Source: JAXGPL01 sp040766985 (GTDB lineage: Bacteria > Bacillota > Sulfobacillia > JAUYEG01). From it: a stretch of DNA of 64,000 bases. Below the pieces are notes generated by a model. It was given only the letters and a program-made list of their open reading frames with translations, searched no databases and had not been told where the DNA came from. The position numbers and the translations under genes are program-made. Of this stretch, positions 43,549 to 52,042 are shown in pieces. Within the stretch, counting starts at the first letter, position 1, and the number at the start of each line of letters is the position of its first letter. The stretch is taken from assembly GCA_040766985.1 (NCBI GenBank), contig JAXGPL010000006.1, forward strand, positions 62,001 to 126,000, written 5' to 3'.

Positions 43549-43809
43549 TCAAATCAGCCCCGCGGCTAGTTGCCGAGCTCGGCGGGACGCCAATTCGCCT
43601 GCCGTCGATGCGTGCCTGGTCCCACAGCCCGGAATCTCGGCCGTCAGCTCCGCGCGCACTCGGGCCAGCATCGCCTCGAGCGGGCACGCCGTGCCCTCAG
43701 ACAGCACGCTGAGGCCACCGAGGAGCCCTGAGATCTCGCTGCAGCCGTAAAGCAGGGCCAGCAAGCCGATGGCTTCATCGGCTCTGGATTGCAGGGAAGG
43801 CCTTGCCAC
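43549..43809 (-). CDS. doubtful small hypothetical protein
   Basis: An 86-codon frame starts at a GTG without a clear ribosome binding site. The middle is helical and hydrophobic (EAIGLLALLYGCSEISGLLG) and the tail basic. No family is recognised. It could be a real small protein antiparallel to its neighbours or a chance frame. Nothing else is seen in 43523-43937. Confidence 0.25.
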   Translation of the reverse strand: MARPSLQSRADEAIGLLALLYGCSEISGLLGGLSVLSEGTACPLEAMLARVRAELTAEIPGCGTRHASTAGELASRRARQLAAGLI

Positions 43810-43937
43810 CGGGGCGAGTGCAGCCTCTACGACCGCGGCGCTTGTTCACCCCTTGCCGGCGGAGTCCCTCCGATGGCAGGGGAGATGCGTAAGCTGACGA
43901 ATAACGCTTGCGCATCGGGATTGGGGAGGGAGCGAAG

Positions 43938-44420
43938 ATGGGTCGCCGCGACGAAATCACAAACCACCTTGTTCACTGGCAGGACGTGTTGCGCCTGCGC
44001 GATTGGGACATCCGCCTGGAGATCGCCCCTGCGTCCTGGCGTAAGTCAGGCGACATCAAAATCGACCTTGAAGATCGCAAAGCGGTGATGATCATAAACG
44101 AGCGGCCCAGGACAGAGAACCTCGAGGAACTCGTCGTCCACGAACTCCTGCACGTCAAGCTGTATGCCATGGACCAGATGCTCACCGAACTGCTCGGCAC
44201 CGTCTTCGGCGAGGATCCTGACGATCCAAAGCGCGAATTCGCCTATACGCAGTTCATGGTGCTGCTGGAGTCGACCGTGGAAGACCTCACCAAAGGCTAT
44301 CTGGCTGCCGCAGGCACGGGCAACGACCTTTCCTTCGGCCGTATCCGGCGAGAAGTCACCGCGGAAATCGAGTCTGCCCGGACAGTCGCCCCAGGCGACG
44401 CCGGCGGGTTAAGCAAGTAG
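43938..44420 (+). CDS. HELLH zinc-site protein, SprT-like mini metallopeptidase
   Basis: The 160-residue protein has HELLH at residues 68-72 (LEELVVHELLHVKLYAMDQM), the zinc-binding core of many metallopeptidases, and conserved context around it (NWDIRL-type strand DWDIRLEIAP before the motif). The layout resembles short SprT-like or phage-type HExxH proteins. A third metal ligand cannot be picked with confidence. Start: ATG at 43938 with GGGAGGG 7 bases upstream. No signal peptide; cytoplasmic. The family identity is not certain, and activity is inference from the motif. Confidence 0.6.
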   Translation: MGRRDEITNHLVHWQDVLRLRDWDIRLEIAPASWRKSGDIKIDLEDRKAVMIINERPRTENLEELVVHELLHVKLYAMDQMLTELLGTVFGEDPDDPKREFAYTQFMVLLESTVEDLTKGYLAAAGTGNDLSFGRIRREVTAEIESARTVAPGDAGGLSK

Positions 44421-44631
44421 CCCGCACATATCAATCTGGAGGGAGAGTGATGGGCGGGCAGAGAATCTTCCGCGCAGGATAATCCGTAGCAGCGTACTTG
44501 CCACATCCGTTCCAGCGCCTATCGTCACCCTCCGAAGGGAGGTGCCGCCTGGTAGCAATACCCTGCACTAATCCGTCTCCTTTTGTCGTCGTGACGAGTC
44601 GTTTGTGATGAGCGAACGGAAGGAGGCTACC

Positions 44632-45411
44632 ATGTCCCTCTATGCAGGCAGGCTTTCGCATTTGCTGTTCTTCGCCGCGTTTTGTGTGGTCACTTACCTC
44701 GGCATGAAGCGGTTTCGCGAAACCGGCAAGGTGCCCATCCGCAGGGTCACTGGCCTCGATGCGTTCGAGGAGGCCATCGGCCGCGCAACCGAACTTGGCC
44801 GGCCCGTCCACTACACCCTCGGCCGGGGCCTTTTTGATGCCGAGCACGGCGCGCAGACGTTTGCCGGTTTTTCGATGCTCAAGCACACCGCCGCGACCGC
44901 GGCACGCTACGGCTGCAGACTGATTGTGACAAACCAGAGCCCGCAGGCCCACCCGGTCACAGAGGAGATCGTCCGCACGGCCTTCATCGAGGCCGGCCAC
45001 GCGGACGCGTTCAACCCGGACGACATCCGGTACCTGAGCGAAACCCAAAACGCTTATGTGTCCGGCGTGATCGGGGTCATGGAGCGGGACAGAATCGCTG
45101 CCAACATCATGATCGGGTACTTTTACGCCGAGTCGATGATGCTCGCGGAAACCGCCAACAAGGTCGGCTCCATCCAGATCGCCGGCACCGCCAATACCCA
45201 CCAGATCCCGTTCTTTGTGGCGGCTTGCGACTACACCCTCATCGGTGAGGAGATCTATGCCGCTTCGGCGTACCTCGAACGCCAGCCGGCGCAGATCGGC
45301 TCGCTGGTGGCCCAGGACTTCGGCAAGTTCCTGGCGGTCCTGTTCATTGTTCTGGGCACGCTTCTGGCTTCCGCAGGGCACTCGTTCCTGACCGATCTAC
45401 TGAAGAAATAG
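44632..45411 (+). CDS. cassette 1 gene A: DUF6754-type membrane-anchored protein
   Basis: The 259-residue protein has one hydrophobic N-terminal helix (HLLFFAAFCVVTYLGM), an alpha/beta soluble domain, and a C-terminal hydrophobic helix (FLAVLFIVLGTLLASAG). Its marks are TGLDAFEEAIGRATELGRPV, GVMERDRIAANIMIGYFYAE and PFFVAACDYTLIGEE, all shared with the paralog at 60359. I recognise it as the uncharacterised DUF6754 family. Start: ATG after AAGGAGG with the family motif just beyond the helix. It is the first of four genes in order A-B-C-D, packed with overlaps. Role unknown; it is likely a subunit of a membrane complex with its soluble domain in the cytoplasm. Confidence 0.8.
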   Translation: MSLYAGRLSHLLFFAAFCVVTYLGMKRFRETGKVPIRRVTGLDAFEEAIGRATELGRPVHYTLGRGLFDAEHGAQTFAGFSMLKHTAATAARYGCRLIVTNQSPQAHPVTEEIVRTAFIEAGHADAFNPDDIRYLSETQNAYVSGVIGVMERDRIAANIMIGYFYAESMMLAETANKVGSIQIAGTANTHQIPFFVAACDYTLIGEEIYAASAYLERQPAQIGSLVAQDFGKFLAVLFIVLGTLLASAGHSFLTDLLKK

Positions 45412-45424
45412 GGGGTGACTGGGG

Positions 45425-46060
45425 ATGAAACTTGTCGAGTGCCAATCTTTGTTTCGCTGGTCGTCGGCGTTGTCGTCGTGGCCGATTTCTTCATCAACCA
45501 GTCCGCCCTGGTTGCGACCTCGCGAGTTTATGAATTGGGGCGTGATCATCTCCGCCTTTGCCACGGGCCTCGGCGCTGCCAACCTCCTGCGCATCCACGG
45601 TACCAGGACGCAGCAGCGCCGCGCCAACTGGCAGTACTCAATCGTGCTGCTGGTGGCGATGATCGGCTACACCGTGTTGGGCATCGTCACCCGTAACACG
45701 TCTAAGCCGTACCTGTTCATCTTCGACAACATGTACAACCCGCTGGGAGCAACGGTGTTCTCGTTCAACGCGTTCTTCATGACCTCTGCGGCGTACCGGG
45801 CGTTCCGCATCAAGACCGCCTCCGCGACGGTCCTGCTCATCGCCGCTCTCCTGGTGATGTTGGGCAACGTCGGGATCGGCGCCGTCATCTCGAAGCAGAT
45901 ACCGGAGATCGCGGGATGGATCTCGCGCGTGCCAACGACAGCCGGTTTCCGTGGGGTCACGATCGGAGCGGCCCTCGGCGCCATCGGCCTCAGTCTCAGG
46001 ATCATCCTCGGTATCGAAAGGTCGCACTTCGGCGGCACCGGCGGGGGTGGTAACGCATGA
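45425..46060 (+). CDS. cassette 1 gene B: polytopic membrane protein, N-terminus frameshifted
   Basis: Read from ATG 45425, the first 30 residues look out of frame (LFRWSSALSSWPISSSTSPP), while the alternative frame gives VPIFVSLVVGVVVVADFFIN followed by QSALVATSR, which matches a membrane helix at the same place in the paralog (LPIFLTGLTGLILIAHYYIT). The good frame resumes at FMNWGVIISAFATGLGAANL. So two one-base breaks near 45440 and 45525 are likely and the repaired protein has about 210 residues with five or six helices. Further shared pieces: FDNMYNPLGATVFSFNAFFM and AAYRAFRIKTASATVLLIAA. Its stop overlaps gene C by 4 bases. No known family. Confidence 0.72.
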   Translation: MKLVECQSLFRWSSALSSWPISSSTSPPWLRPREFMNWGVIISAFATGLGAANLLRIHGTRTQQRRANWQYSIVLLVAMIGYTVLGIVTRNTSKPYLFIFDNMYNPLGATVFSFNAFFMTSAAYRAFRIKTASATVLLIAALLVMLGNVGIGAVISKQIPEIAGWISRVPTTAGFRGVTIGAALGAIGLSLRIILGIERSHFGGTGGGGNA

Positions 46061-46893
46061 ACTTCTGGGTTGGGGTGCAGAACGTCGACCGGCGTATCTG
46101 GTACCTATTGCTGACCGTCTCGCTGTTCATCCCGTTGATCATGCCGTTGGGACTCCCGCTACAGGTCAGCCAGGAGGCCCAAACGGTCTATGACACAATC
46201 GAGGCCCTGCCCGAAGGGGCGATCGTGATCGTCTCACCGAGCTATAGCCCCGGTACCGACGCGGAGAACTGGCCGCAGCACGCGGCGATCATCCAGCACC
46301 TGATCGCCAAGAAAGCCAAGGTGGTTCAGGTCTCGTTGGTCCTTGAGTCGGTGATGTATGCCACCCGCGCGCGTGAAGTGTATTTCGACACGCTTGGCTA
46401 CGTATATGGGACCGACCATGTGATCATGCCGTACAAGGCCGGCAGCGACGTCGCGATTGCGTCGATGGGCCGCGACTTCAAGGCCCTTTACACGGAGGAC
46501 TACCTCGGGACCGCGGCCGACGATCTGCCGCTGATGAACCAGATCACGAGCATCCACGACATCGCCCTAATCGTCGACTTCATGCCCGGCAACACTCTCG
46601 TGGACTATATCAAACAGATCGAGGGCACCTACAACATCCCCGTGACCGGGGGCGTGACAGGTGTCTGCATCCCCACGATGATGCCCTATGTGATGTCAGG
46701 CCAGTGTCGCGGCCTGCTGGGCGGGATGCGCGGCGCGGCTGAATACGAACTGCTGATCAAGTCGCCCGGCAAGGCGATCGGTGGTATGGACGCCCAGTCG
46801 CTGTCGCACCTGCTGATCATTTTCGCCATCGCTCTCGGCAACCTGGGCTACATCATCACGCGTGGCCATGGGAGAGGGGGCGCTGCGAAGTGA
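46057..46893 (+). CDS. cassette 1 gene C: alpha/beta domain between two membrane helices
   Basis: The 278-residue protein has an N-terminal helix (IWYLLLTVSLFIPLIMPLGL), about 200 residues of alternating alpha/beta character (QTVYDTIEALPEGAIVIVSP; AKVVQVSLVLESVMYATRAR; GTYNIPVTGGVTGVCIPTMM), and a C-terminal helix (LSHLLIIFAIALGNLGYIIT). The helices place the domain on one side of the membrane; the positive C-terminus (RGHGRGGAAK) suggests that both ends are cytoplasmic and the domain lies outside. The pattern GGMRGAAEYELLIKSPGKAI and GGMDAQSLSHLL recurs in the paralog. ATG overlaps gene B by four bases. I do not recognise the fold family; function is not assigned. Confidence 0.75.
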   Translation: MNFWVGVQNVDRRIWYLLLTVSLFIPLIMPLGLPLQVSQEAQTVYDTIEALPEGAIVIVSPSYSPGTDAENWPQHAAIIQHLIAKKAKVVQVSLVLESVMYATRAREVYFDTLGYVYGTDHVIMPYKAGSDVAIASMGRDFKALYTEDYLGTAADDLPLMNQITSIHDIALIVDFMPGNTLVDYIKQIEGTYNIPVTGGVTGVCIPTMMPYVMSGQCRGLLGGMRGAAEYELLIKSPGKAIGGMDAQSLSHLLIIFAIALGNLGYIITRGHGRGGAAK

Positions 46894-47489
46894 GCACCGA
46901 TCTCGGCGTCTGGATCGCCGCAGGGTGTACGATCTTCATGTACAGCTACCTGATTGGCGACAACCCGCTGTTCAAATTTGCCGAGCACCTTTACATCGGT
47001 ATCTCGGCGGCGCACGCCGTCGTGCTCGGTTACCAGAACATTCAGGAGATGGCCTGGAAACCCCTCATCGACGGCAAGTGGATCATGGTCATACCACTCG
47101 TCCTCGGGCTTTTGCTGTACACCCGGTTCGTCAAGGACTGGTCGAGTCTTTCGCGGATCCCGATTGCCTTCCTGACGGGCCTGGCTGCGGCGCTGTCCAT
47201 CCGCGGCGCCCTTGACGCGTCCTTCATCAAGCAGGTGGCCGCGACGATGGTGCCGATCACCAACGTGAACGTTCTTCTGACAATGGTCATGGTTGCGACG
47301 ACGATCACCTACTTCTTCTTCACCGCAGGGTCGCAACTCGCTCCCGTTCAATTCAGCGCCCAGGTGGGCCGATGGGTCATGATGGTTGCTTTCGGCTCCG
47401 CCTTCGGCAACACCGTCATGGCACGAATGTCGCTGGTCATCGGCAGGCTGCAGTTCCTGTTTGGGACCTGGATCAAGCTCATTAAGTAG
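46890..47489 (+). CDS. cassette 1 gene D: polytopic membrane protein
   Basis: The 199-residue protein has about six hydrophobic helices, with the conserved piece FKFAEHLYIGISAAHAVVLG in the N-terminal third and MMVAFGSAFGNTVMARMSLV near the end, both matched in the paralog. Start: GTG at 46890 overlapping the stop of C by four bases, with GGAGAGGGGGC upstream. No catalytic motif is seen. It is the last gene before a strong terminator, so the cassette is likely one transcript. A His-Glu-like pair (AEHLY) is preserved in both copies and could bind metal or quinone in the membrane, which is only inference. Confidence 0.75.
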   Translation: MSTDLGVWIAAGCTIFMYSYLIGDNPLFKFAEHLYIGISAAHAVVLGYQNIQEMAWKPLIDGKWIMVIPLVLGLLLYTRFVKDWSSLSRIPIAFLTGLAAALSIRGALDASFIKQVAATMVPITNVNVLLTMVMVATTITYFFFTAGSQLAPVQFSAQVGRWVMMVAFGSAFGNTVMARMSLVIGRLQFLFGTWIKLIK

Positions 47490-47509
47490 GTAAGAGGGGC
47501 TCTGAGTAT

Positions 47510-47541
47510 TGAGGCCCGGCGTCCAAGCACGCCGGGCCTCA
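47510..47541 (+). terminator. hairpin terminator after cassette 1
   Basis: TGAGGCCCGGCGT and ACGCCGGGCCTCA form a perfect 13-bp stem with loop CCAAGC, 21 bases after the stop of gene D. No T-run follows, but the stem is strong. It marks the end of the cassette transcript. Confidence 0.7.
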
Positions 47542-47577
47542 GTCCAGCCCTGGAGTGCGCGAAGCGGGGTGGTTCAG

Positions 47578-47931
47578 GTGTTCGAGTCGTTCAGCCACGC
47601 CTTTGAAGGTATCGTCCACGCGGTCAGGACCGAGACGAACATCCGCATCCAGTTGGCCGCCCTGGCCGCGGTCCTCGGGGCTGCGGCATGGTGCCGGGTG
47701 ACACCTGTCGAGCTGGCGCTGCTGCTGCTCTCTTCCGGGTGTGTCATCGCGCTCGAACTGGTGAACACGGCCCTGGAAACCGTTGTCAACCTCGTCACCG
47801 AGGAGTACAGCGAGCGTGCCAAGCTGGCCAAGGACGTCGCCGCCGGGGCGGTGCTCGTGATGGCCGGCGTCTCTGTGCTGGTGGGCCTGGCCATTGTGCT
47901 CCCTCGCGCGGCGAGGGGGTTGGGTTTCTAG
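47578..47931 (+). CDS. dgkA: diacylglycerol/undecaprenol kinase (DgkA family)
   Basis: The 117-residue protein has the three-helix form of prokaryotic DgkA. Diagnostic pieces are FSHAFEGIVHAVRTETNIRI at the N-terminus and ALELVNTALETVVNLVTEEY with the catalytic Glu and Asn. In Bacillota the enzyme phosphorylates undecaprenol and helps recycle the lipid carrier of cell-wall synthesis. GTG 47578 begins exactly at the family start and follows GGGGTG; the open frame upstream overlaps the terminator. It lies right after cassette 1 but beyond its terminator, so any functional link to the cassette is open. Confidence 0.88.
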   Translation: MFESFSHAFEGIVHAVRTETNIRIQLAALAAVLGAAAWCRVTPVELALLLLSSGCVIALELVNTALETVVNLVTEEYSERAKLAKDVAAGAVLVMAGVSVLVGLAIVLPRAARGLGF

Positions 47932-47965
47932 GGCCTTCGTGCCCGGGCAGCTCATCCCAAAAGGC

Positions 47966-49027
47966 CTACAGGTACGGGTCCAGCGCAGTAAGCAGTTCCT
48001 CATAGAACGAGCCAAAGTCGGGGTACCTGTCGCGGGAAGCCTCGTACTCCTCCAGCTTGGCGTAAAGGGCCCGGACATACCGGAAGCCGCGGGATTGATC
48101 TCGCGCAAGACTGTCTTCGGCCGATGCCTCCCCCTTGCTCTGGAGGTAGATCCGGGCGTGGCAGGCCCGCAAAACGTGTTCGTTGAGGCAGGTCATCCAT
48201 TCGCCGTACGCCTGCTGTCGCATGGCGCTGGCGATGGGCCGGTAGAGCGCTTCGTACCTGGCGACGGCGGCCGCGTGCTCCAGGGCGTGGTGGTTGACGA
48301 AGGAGTGTCCGCCTTCGTGCAGGACCATTTCTTCCAGGGTGGACAGCTGCGGCAGGGCCTCCGCGGTCACCGCTCCGAAGCAGTTGATGGCCCACCGGCC
48401 CAGGGGGTCCTCGATGCTGCCGCCGAACCCACAGTTGGCGATCATGGCGCTCGGGATGATCACGAGGGCGGAGATGGTTTCACCGAGATATTCTTCAAGC
48501 TGGCCGAGGGGGTCTGACCCCGCCAGAGACGCCCGGCAGTACCTTTCCACGCTCTCGTAGCCCGCCGCGTTGTCGGCCCACCACTCGGCAAATCCCGCCT
48601 GCGCCGCGAAGTCTTGCACCCGGACCATGATCTCCCGCAGGACCAGGTCATCGCCGCCGGCCCTGCTACGCAGGTAGAGCCGGGCACCGCCGGCCGAGGT
48701 GGATCCGGACCGGAAGAAGAACCAGCGGCTTGCCAAGCCGGAGACGATAAACACCAGCTCGACCTTTGGCGAGGCCGCGATAACGACACGTTCCGTCGAA
48801 GGGAGTCCCGGCGTGCTGACTACGCGCGCGAGCTCGCTGAGCAGCCGGTCTTCGTAGTCGTCGAGCGGGCGCGCACGTGTCGGCACGGGCGCCGGCACAT
48901 CGACCTCGGGCAGGGGCGGGGAAGGGGCCCTGACACACGCAGCGAGGGACGGGAGCAAGCAAAGCGGGAGGCAAAGGGACATGCAGAGCGAAAGGCAAAG
49001 AGAGAGCAGACGACTGGTGAGTCGCAC
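47966..49027 (-). CDS. DUF4932 family lipoprotein with HExxH motif
   Basis: The 353-residue product starts with an unusual signal peptide of repeated LSLC units (LLSLCLSLCMSLCLPLCLLP) ending in the lipobox LAAC, so it is probably a lipoprotein outside the membrane. The rest is a DUF4932-type domain with a zinc-peptidase-like motif, HEGGHSFVN at about residue 250, and a Glu-rich stretch downstream (AYGEWMTCLNEHVLRACHAR) that could supply further ligands. Start: GTG at 49027 with GGAGGG 8 bases before. It is divergent from the HAD gene. Function unknown; possibly an exported metallopeptidase. Confidence 0.75.
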   Translation of the reverse strand: MRLTSRLLSLCLSLCMSLCLPLCLLPSLAACVRAPSPPLPEVDVPAPVPTRARPLDDYEDRLLSELARVVSTPGLPSTERVVIAASPKVELVFIVSGLASRWFFFRSGSTSAGGARLYLRSRAGGDDLVLREIMVRVQDFAAQAGFAEWWADNAAGYESVERYCRASLAGSDPLGQLEEYLGETISALVIIPSAMIANCGFGGSIEDPLGRWAINCFGAVTAEALPQLSTLEEMVLHEGGHSFVNHHALEHAAAVARYEALYRPIASAMRQQAYGEWMTCLNEHVLRACHARIYLQSKGEASAEDSLARDQSRGFRYVRALYAKLEEYEASRDRYPDFGSFYEELLTALDPYL

Positions 49028-49101
49028 GGGACGGACCCTCCTCAGGTAGCTACGCGTGTTGCTGGACCTGGTCGGGCAGAGATGTCGGTCGCGTCGTCTT
49101 T

Positions 49102-49107
49102 ATTATA
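49102..49107 (-). promoter_or_regulatory. -10 box of the DUF4932 lipoprotein gene
   Basis: A perfect TATAAT on the minus strand lies in the only AT-rich stretch of this region, about 75 bases before the GTG. No good -35 is placed 16-18 bases away. The plus-strand promoter of the HAD gene probably shares the same stretch. Confidence 0.4.
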
Positions 49108-49161
49108 GCAGCAATATCTAACTTATCTGTATCAATGTCACGCTTTTCGGAGGCCGGCCAT

Positions 49162-49923
49162 ATGGACGACAGACTGCGCGAGCGGCTCGCGAGAGTGGAC
49201 ACCCTGCTGTTTGACCTTGACGGTACGCTCCTTGGCAACGACATGGACCTCTTCCTACGGTACTACCTCGACGCTGTATCGCGGGTGGTGGCGGGGGCAG
49301 TGGCGCAGGGGCAGTTCATCCGCCAGCTCATGGCATCTACCCAGGCGATGGTCGAGAATCTCGACACTAAGGTCAGCAACGAGGAGGCCTTCGCGGCGAG
49401 TTTCTATCCGGCGCTCGGCCTGGACCGGTCAGCGGCCGAGCCGCTGTTCGCGGCTTTCTACGAACGCGAGTTTCCGAAGCTGCGGGTGCACACGCAAGTC
49501 AAGCCTGCAGCGCGCAGGCTGCTCGATCTGGCGGCGGCTCGCGGATACGGCCTGGTCCTGGCGACCAATCCGGTGTTCCCGCGGGCGGCGATTCTGGAAA
49601 GGATGCGCTGGGCCGCCGTTGATGACTACCCGTGGCTGCTGATTACCGACTACGAAACGATGCACCACTGCAAACCCTGGCCGGCCTACTACCGTGAGAT
49701 CCTGGTCGATATCGGGCGCGCCGCCGCCCAATGCCTGATGGTTGGCAACGACGTCGAGGAAGATTTGGTTGCGGGGCGGCTAGGAATCATGACGTTTCTC
49801 GACCGCAGCCAGCTGATCCACCGGGGGACGGGACCGTCTGGGGCGGACCTGGAGGGCGGCCTGGACGACCTTACCTCCGTGCTGATGGAGTTGCCCGAGC
49901 CGGCGCCGACCGACCGGCAGTAG
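49162..49923 (+). CDS. HAD family hydrolase
   Basis: The 253-residue protein has the HAD nucleophile motif LLFDLDGTLLG (Asp18, Asp20) and later motifs: a Thr-bearing strand (GLVLATNP), the Lys region (HHCKPWPAYY), and the acidic pair GNDVEEDLVAGRLG, in correct order. HAD enzymes hydrolyse phosphate esters through a phospho-aspartate; substrate unknown. Start: ATG at 49162, with GGAGG 8 bases upstream, since family similarity begins there. It is convergent with the SLH-transglutaminase gene, the stop codons being 20 bases apart. No transmembrane segment, so cytoplasmic. Confidence 0.88.
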   Translation: MDDRLRERLARVDTLLFDLDGTLLGNDMDLFLRYYLDAVSRVVAGAVAQGQFIRQLMASTQAMVENLDTKVSNEEAFAASFYPALGLDRSAAEPLFAAFYEREFPKLRVHTQVKPAARRLLDLAAARGYGLVLATNPVFPRAAILERMRWAAVDDYPWLLITDYETMHHCKPWPAYYREILVDIGRAAAQCLMVGNDVEEDLVAGRLGIMTFLDRSQLIHRGTGPSGADLEGGLDDLTSVLMELPEPAPTDRQ

Positions 49924-49942
49924 CGGTGGCGGTTAGGACGGC

Positions 49943-52042
49943 CTATCCGCCGGTGTCCGCCTGCCAGTCGCTTCGCACGCCACCCCTCAGGTGCGTCGGG
50001 CCGAGGTCCCTGTCAAACCAGGCGTCGGTGGGGTCGTGGTGGAATACGCCGTTGGCGACATAGCCGGCGCCCCATGTAGCGTCAACTGAAACCCAGCGCC
50101 CACCGTCCCTGAACTCGTTCCAGGCGTGGTTCTGGTTATCGGCAAAGGTTACGCCCGTGGCGACACGGCACTCAATGCCGAGTGTCCTGCACATGGCGGC
50201 AAACACGTTGGCGTAATCTTCGCAAACCCCTCTGCCGCGGGCGATGATTTCCAGCGACGTAAGCTGCCCTTCCGTGGGATCCGCCGCACGTACCAGGTCG
50301 TAGGTCAGGTGCCGTGCGACCCACCTGTAGATGGCCTTCGCCTTGCCGTAAGCTGTCTTTTCTCCAGCCGTCGCAGTTGCCGCGAGGTCGTGGACGGCGG
50401 CGCTACCCGACTGGATGTAGACCCCGGGGGCCGCCCATTCGTCCGGCGATGGGCTAACGCTGTCCGCCCGAAAGGCCGCATCGGTCAGCAGGTACCTGGA
50501 CTCCTCGCCGCTGTCGAGGCACAGCCGTATCTCGTATCGGCCGGGGCCGTGCGTGAGCCAGATGCGGCCGCTGAAGTATCCGTTTCTGACCGGCAGGTGG
50601 TGCAATGCCAACTCATGGCCGTAAGTCAGCTGGACGTGCACGCGTTCTCCCGGGGCGAATCCGGCGATGTCGACGAATCCTTCCGCCTCCACCAGGTCGG
50701 CTCGCGGCCACGTAAAGCCGGCGTCGTATCGCGGATCGTTGACAAGCGCCAGCATGTTCTTGACGCGGAAACCGAGGTCCTCATAGTAGTAGTCGCCCTT
50801 GCCGGGAACCGGTGTCATGAACTGCAGGTAGTAGTCGCCTCGTCCCGCGGCGAAATAAAAGCGCTGGTCGAAGCTGCCTCCCATCACCGCGACCGGCGTC
50901 CAGGGCGTGCCGATGTGGTCGCGGATCATCAGTTCAGGCTGGGTGGTCGTGCCCTTGACATGCAGGATTCCGTCGACCTCGCCGCCGTCCGCCCGCGGGA
51001 GGAACAGCCGCACCTTGGCCGATGAGAGAGCGCCGGGTGAGCAATAGCGCGAAGCGTGCGCCGCGTCCAGGTCCAGGATGTCCTGCCACCAGGCATTGGC
51101 TTCGAGAGCCAAGGGCCCCGGCCGGTCGCTGTGATAGCCAAGGTAGCCCTCCGGGCACCAGGGCCTGGTGCCCGATGCCACCACAATCGCCGCCTCGTCG
51201 GACCCGGGCAACAGGAGGACGTCGACCGTCCGGCCGACCAGCGGTTCGATCGTGCCATCACCGCACACGTAGGGGTCGGCAAGGGAAAGAAACTGCCCGC
51301 CGACCGTCAACCTCCCGTCACCGGCGGTCTGGAGCAACCCGCGCTGGAACCCAAAGCGCTCGTCGAGCAAAGTCCCGCAAGAGCCGGCTTGGTCGATCGG
51401 TACGGTCGGGGCCTGTGCCGAGAGGTGGGCGATGCCGGCGCGGTCCAGTCCGACGTTGCCGTACCCGGTGAGCCGCCCGGAGAGGCCGATGCGTTCACCC
51501 AATTCAAGATACGACTCGGGCCACGCGCGGGCCGGGTCGAGTTCGTCCTCCCGTCCAAGGAGCCGCGACAACATCGCCAGGCCTTCCGCAAGCAGAACAC
51601 CCTGGTCGGGGCGGAATGTCCCGTCCTCAAAGCCGCGGATCAGGCCGTGCGCCTTCGCCGCGTTGACGTAGCCCAATGCCCAGGCCGGAATCCGGTCAGC
51701 GTCCGCGAAGGCCGGGCGTGCCTCCGACTCCGCCCCGCCATCCGCCGCGATTCCCTTGAGGCGAAGGACAAGCGCTGCGAATTCGGCACGCGTCAGGCTG
51801 TCCCCGGGCCTGACCTTACCGCCGAGACCCGAGTCGCCCTGTATCAGGCGCAGTGCGCCGAGCAGGTCGAAATCCGCTCCACACCGGCCGTCGGTGTCGC
51901 TGAATGCGGCGGCGAGGGCGACCGGGGCCGCGGCCCACGCAGGGGCGGGCACATGGCCCACCCCTGCGGCGAGGGTGGTAAGGGCCATGATGACCGCGAT
52001 CAGCGCATGGTGGCGATGGTGTCCTAGTGGGTGCAATGGCAT
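49943..52042 (-). CDS. SLH-domain protein with C-terminal transglutaminase-like domain
   Basis: The 699-residue protein has a hydrophobic signal region (ALIAVIMALTTLAAGVGHVP), then SLH-like modules up to about 200 (GDSLTRAEFAALVLRLKGIA; AKAHGLIRGFEDGTFRPDQG), a long middle region of beta-rich sequence, and a transglutaminase-like domain near the C-terminus with Cys in GRGVCEDYANVFAAMCRTLG, His in NHAWNEF and Asp in VSVDATWG, the complete triad. SLH modules attach it to the cell wall, so the catalytic domain acts outside, perhaps as protease or crosslinker of surface proteins. Start uncertain: ATG at 52042 is right after GGAG, and an in-frame start at 52123 is possible. Confidence 0.82.
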   Translation of the reverse strand: MPLHPLGHHRHHALIAVIMALTTLAAGVGHVPAPAWAAAPVALAAAFSDTDGRCGADFDLLGALRLIQGDSGLGGKVRPGDSLTRAEFAALVLRLKGIAADGGAESEARPAFADADRIPAWALGYVNAAKAHGLIRGFEDGTFRPDQGVLLAEGLAMLSRLLGREDELDPARAWPESYLELGERIGLSGRLTGYGNVGLDRAGIAHLSAQAPTVPIDQAGSCGTLLDERFGFQRGLLQTAGDGRLTVGGQFLSLADPYVCGDGTIEPLVGRTVDVLLLPGSDEAAIVVASGTRPWCPEGYLGYHSDRPGPLALEANAWWQDILDLDAAHASRYCSPGALSSAKVRLFLPRADGGEVDGILHVKGTTTQPELMIRDHIGTPWTPVAVMGGSFDQRFYFAAGRGDYYLQFMTPVPGKGDYYYEDLGFRVKNMLALVNDPRYDAGFTWPRADLVEAEGFVDIAGFAPGERVHVQLTYGHELALHHLPVRNGYFSGRIWLTHGPGRYEIRLCLDSGEESRYLLTDAAFRADSVSPSPDEWAAPGVYIQSGSAAVHDLAATATAGEKTAYGKAKAIYRWVARHLTYDLVRAADPTEGQLTSLEIIARGRGVCEDYANVFAAMCRTLGIECRVATGVTFADNQNHAWNEFRDGGRWVSVDATWGAGYVANGVFHHDPTDAWFDRDLGPTHLRGGVRSDWQADTGG

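Noticed and set aside
44515..44560. T-box-like element (AGGGAGGTGCCGCCTGG) before cassette 1
   Set aside because: It resembles the T-box antiterminator sequence only superficially; there is no Stem I, specifier loop or terminator alternative, and the downstream gene is not an amino-acid gene.
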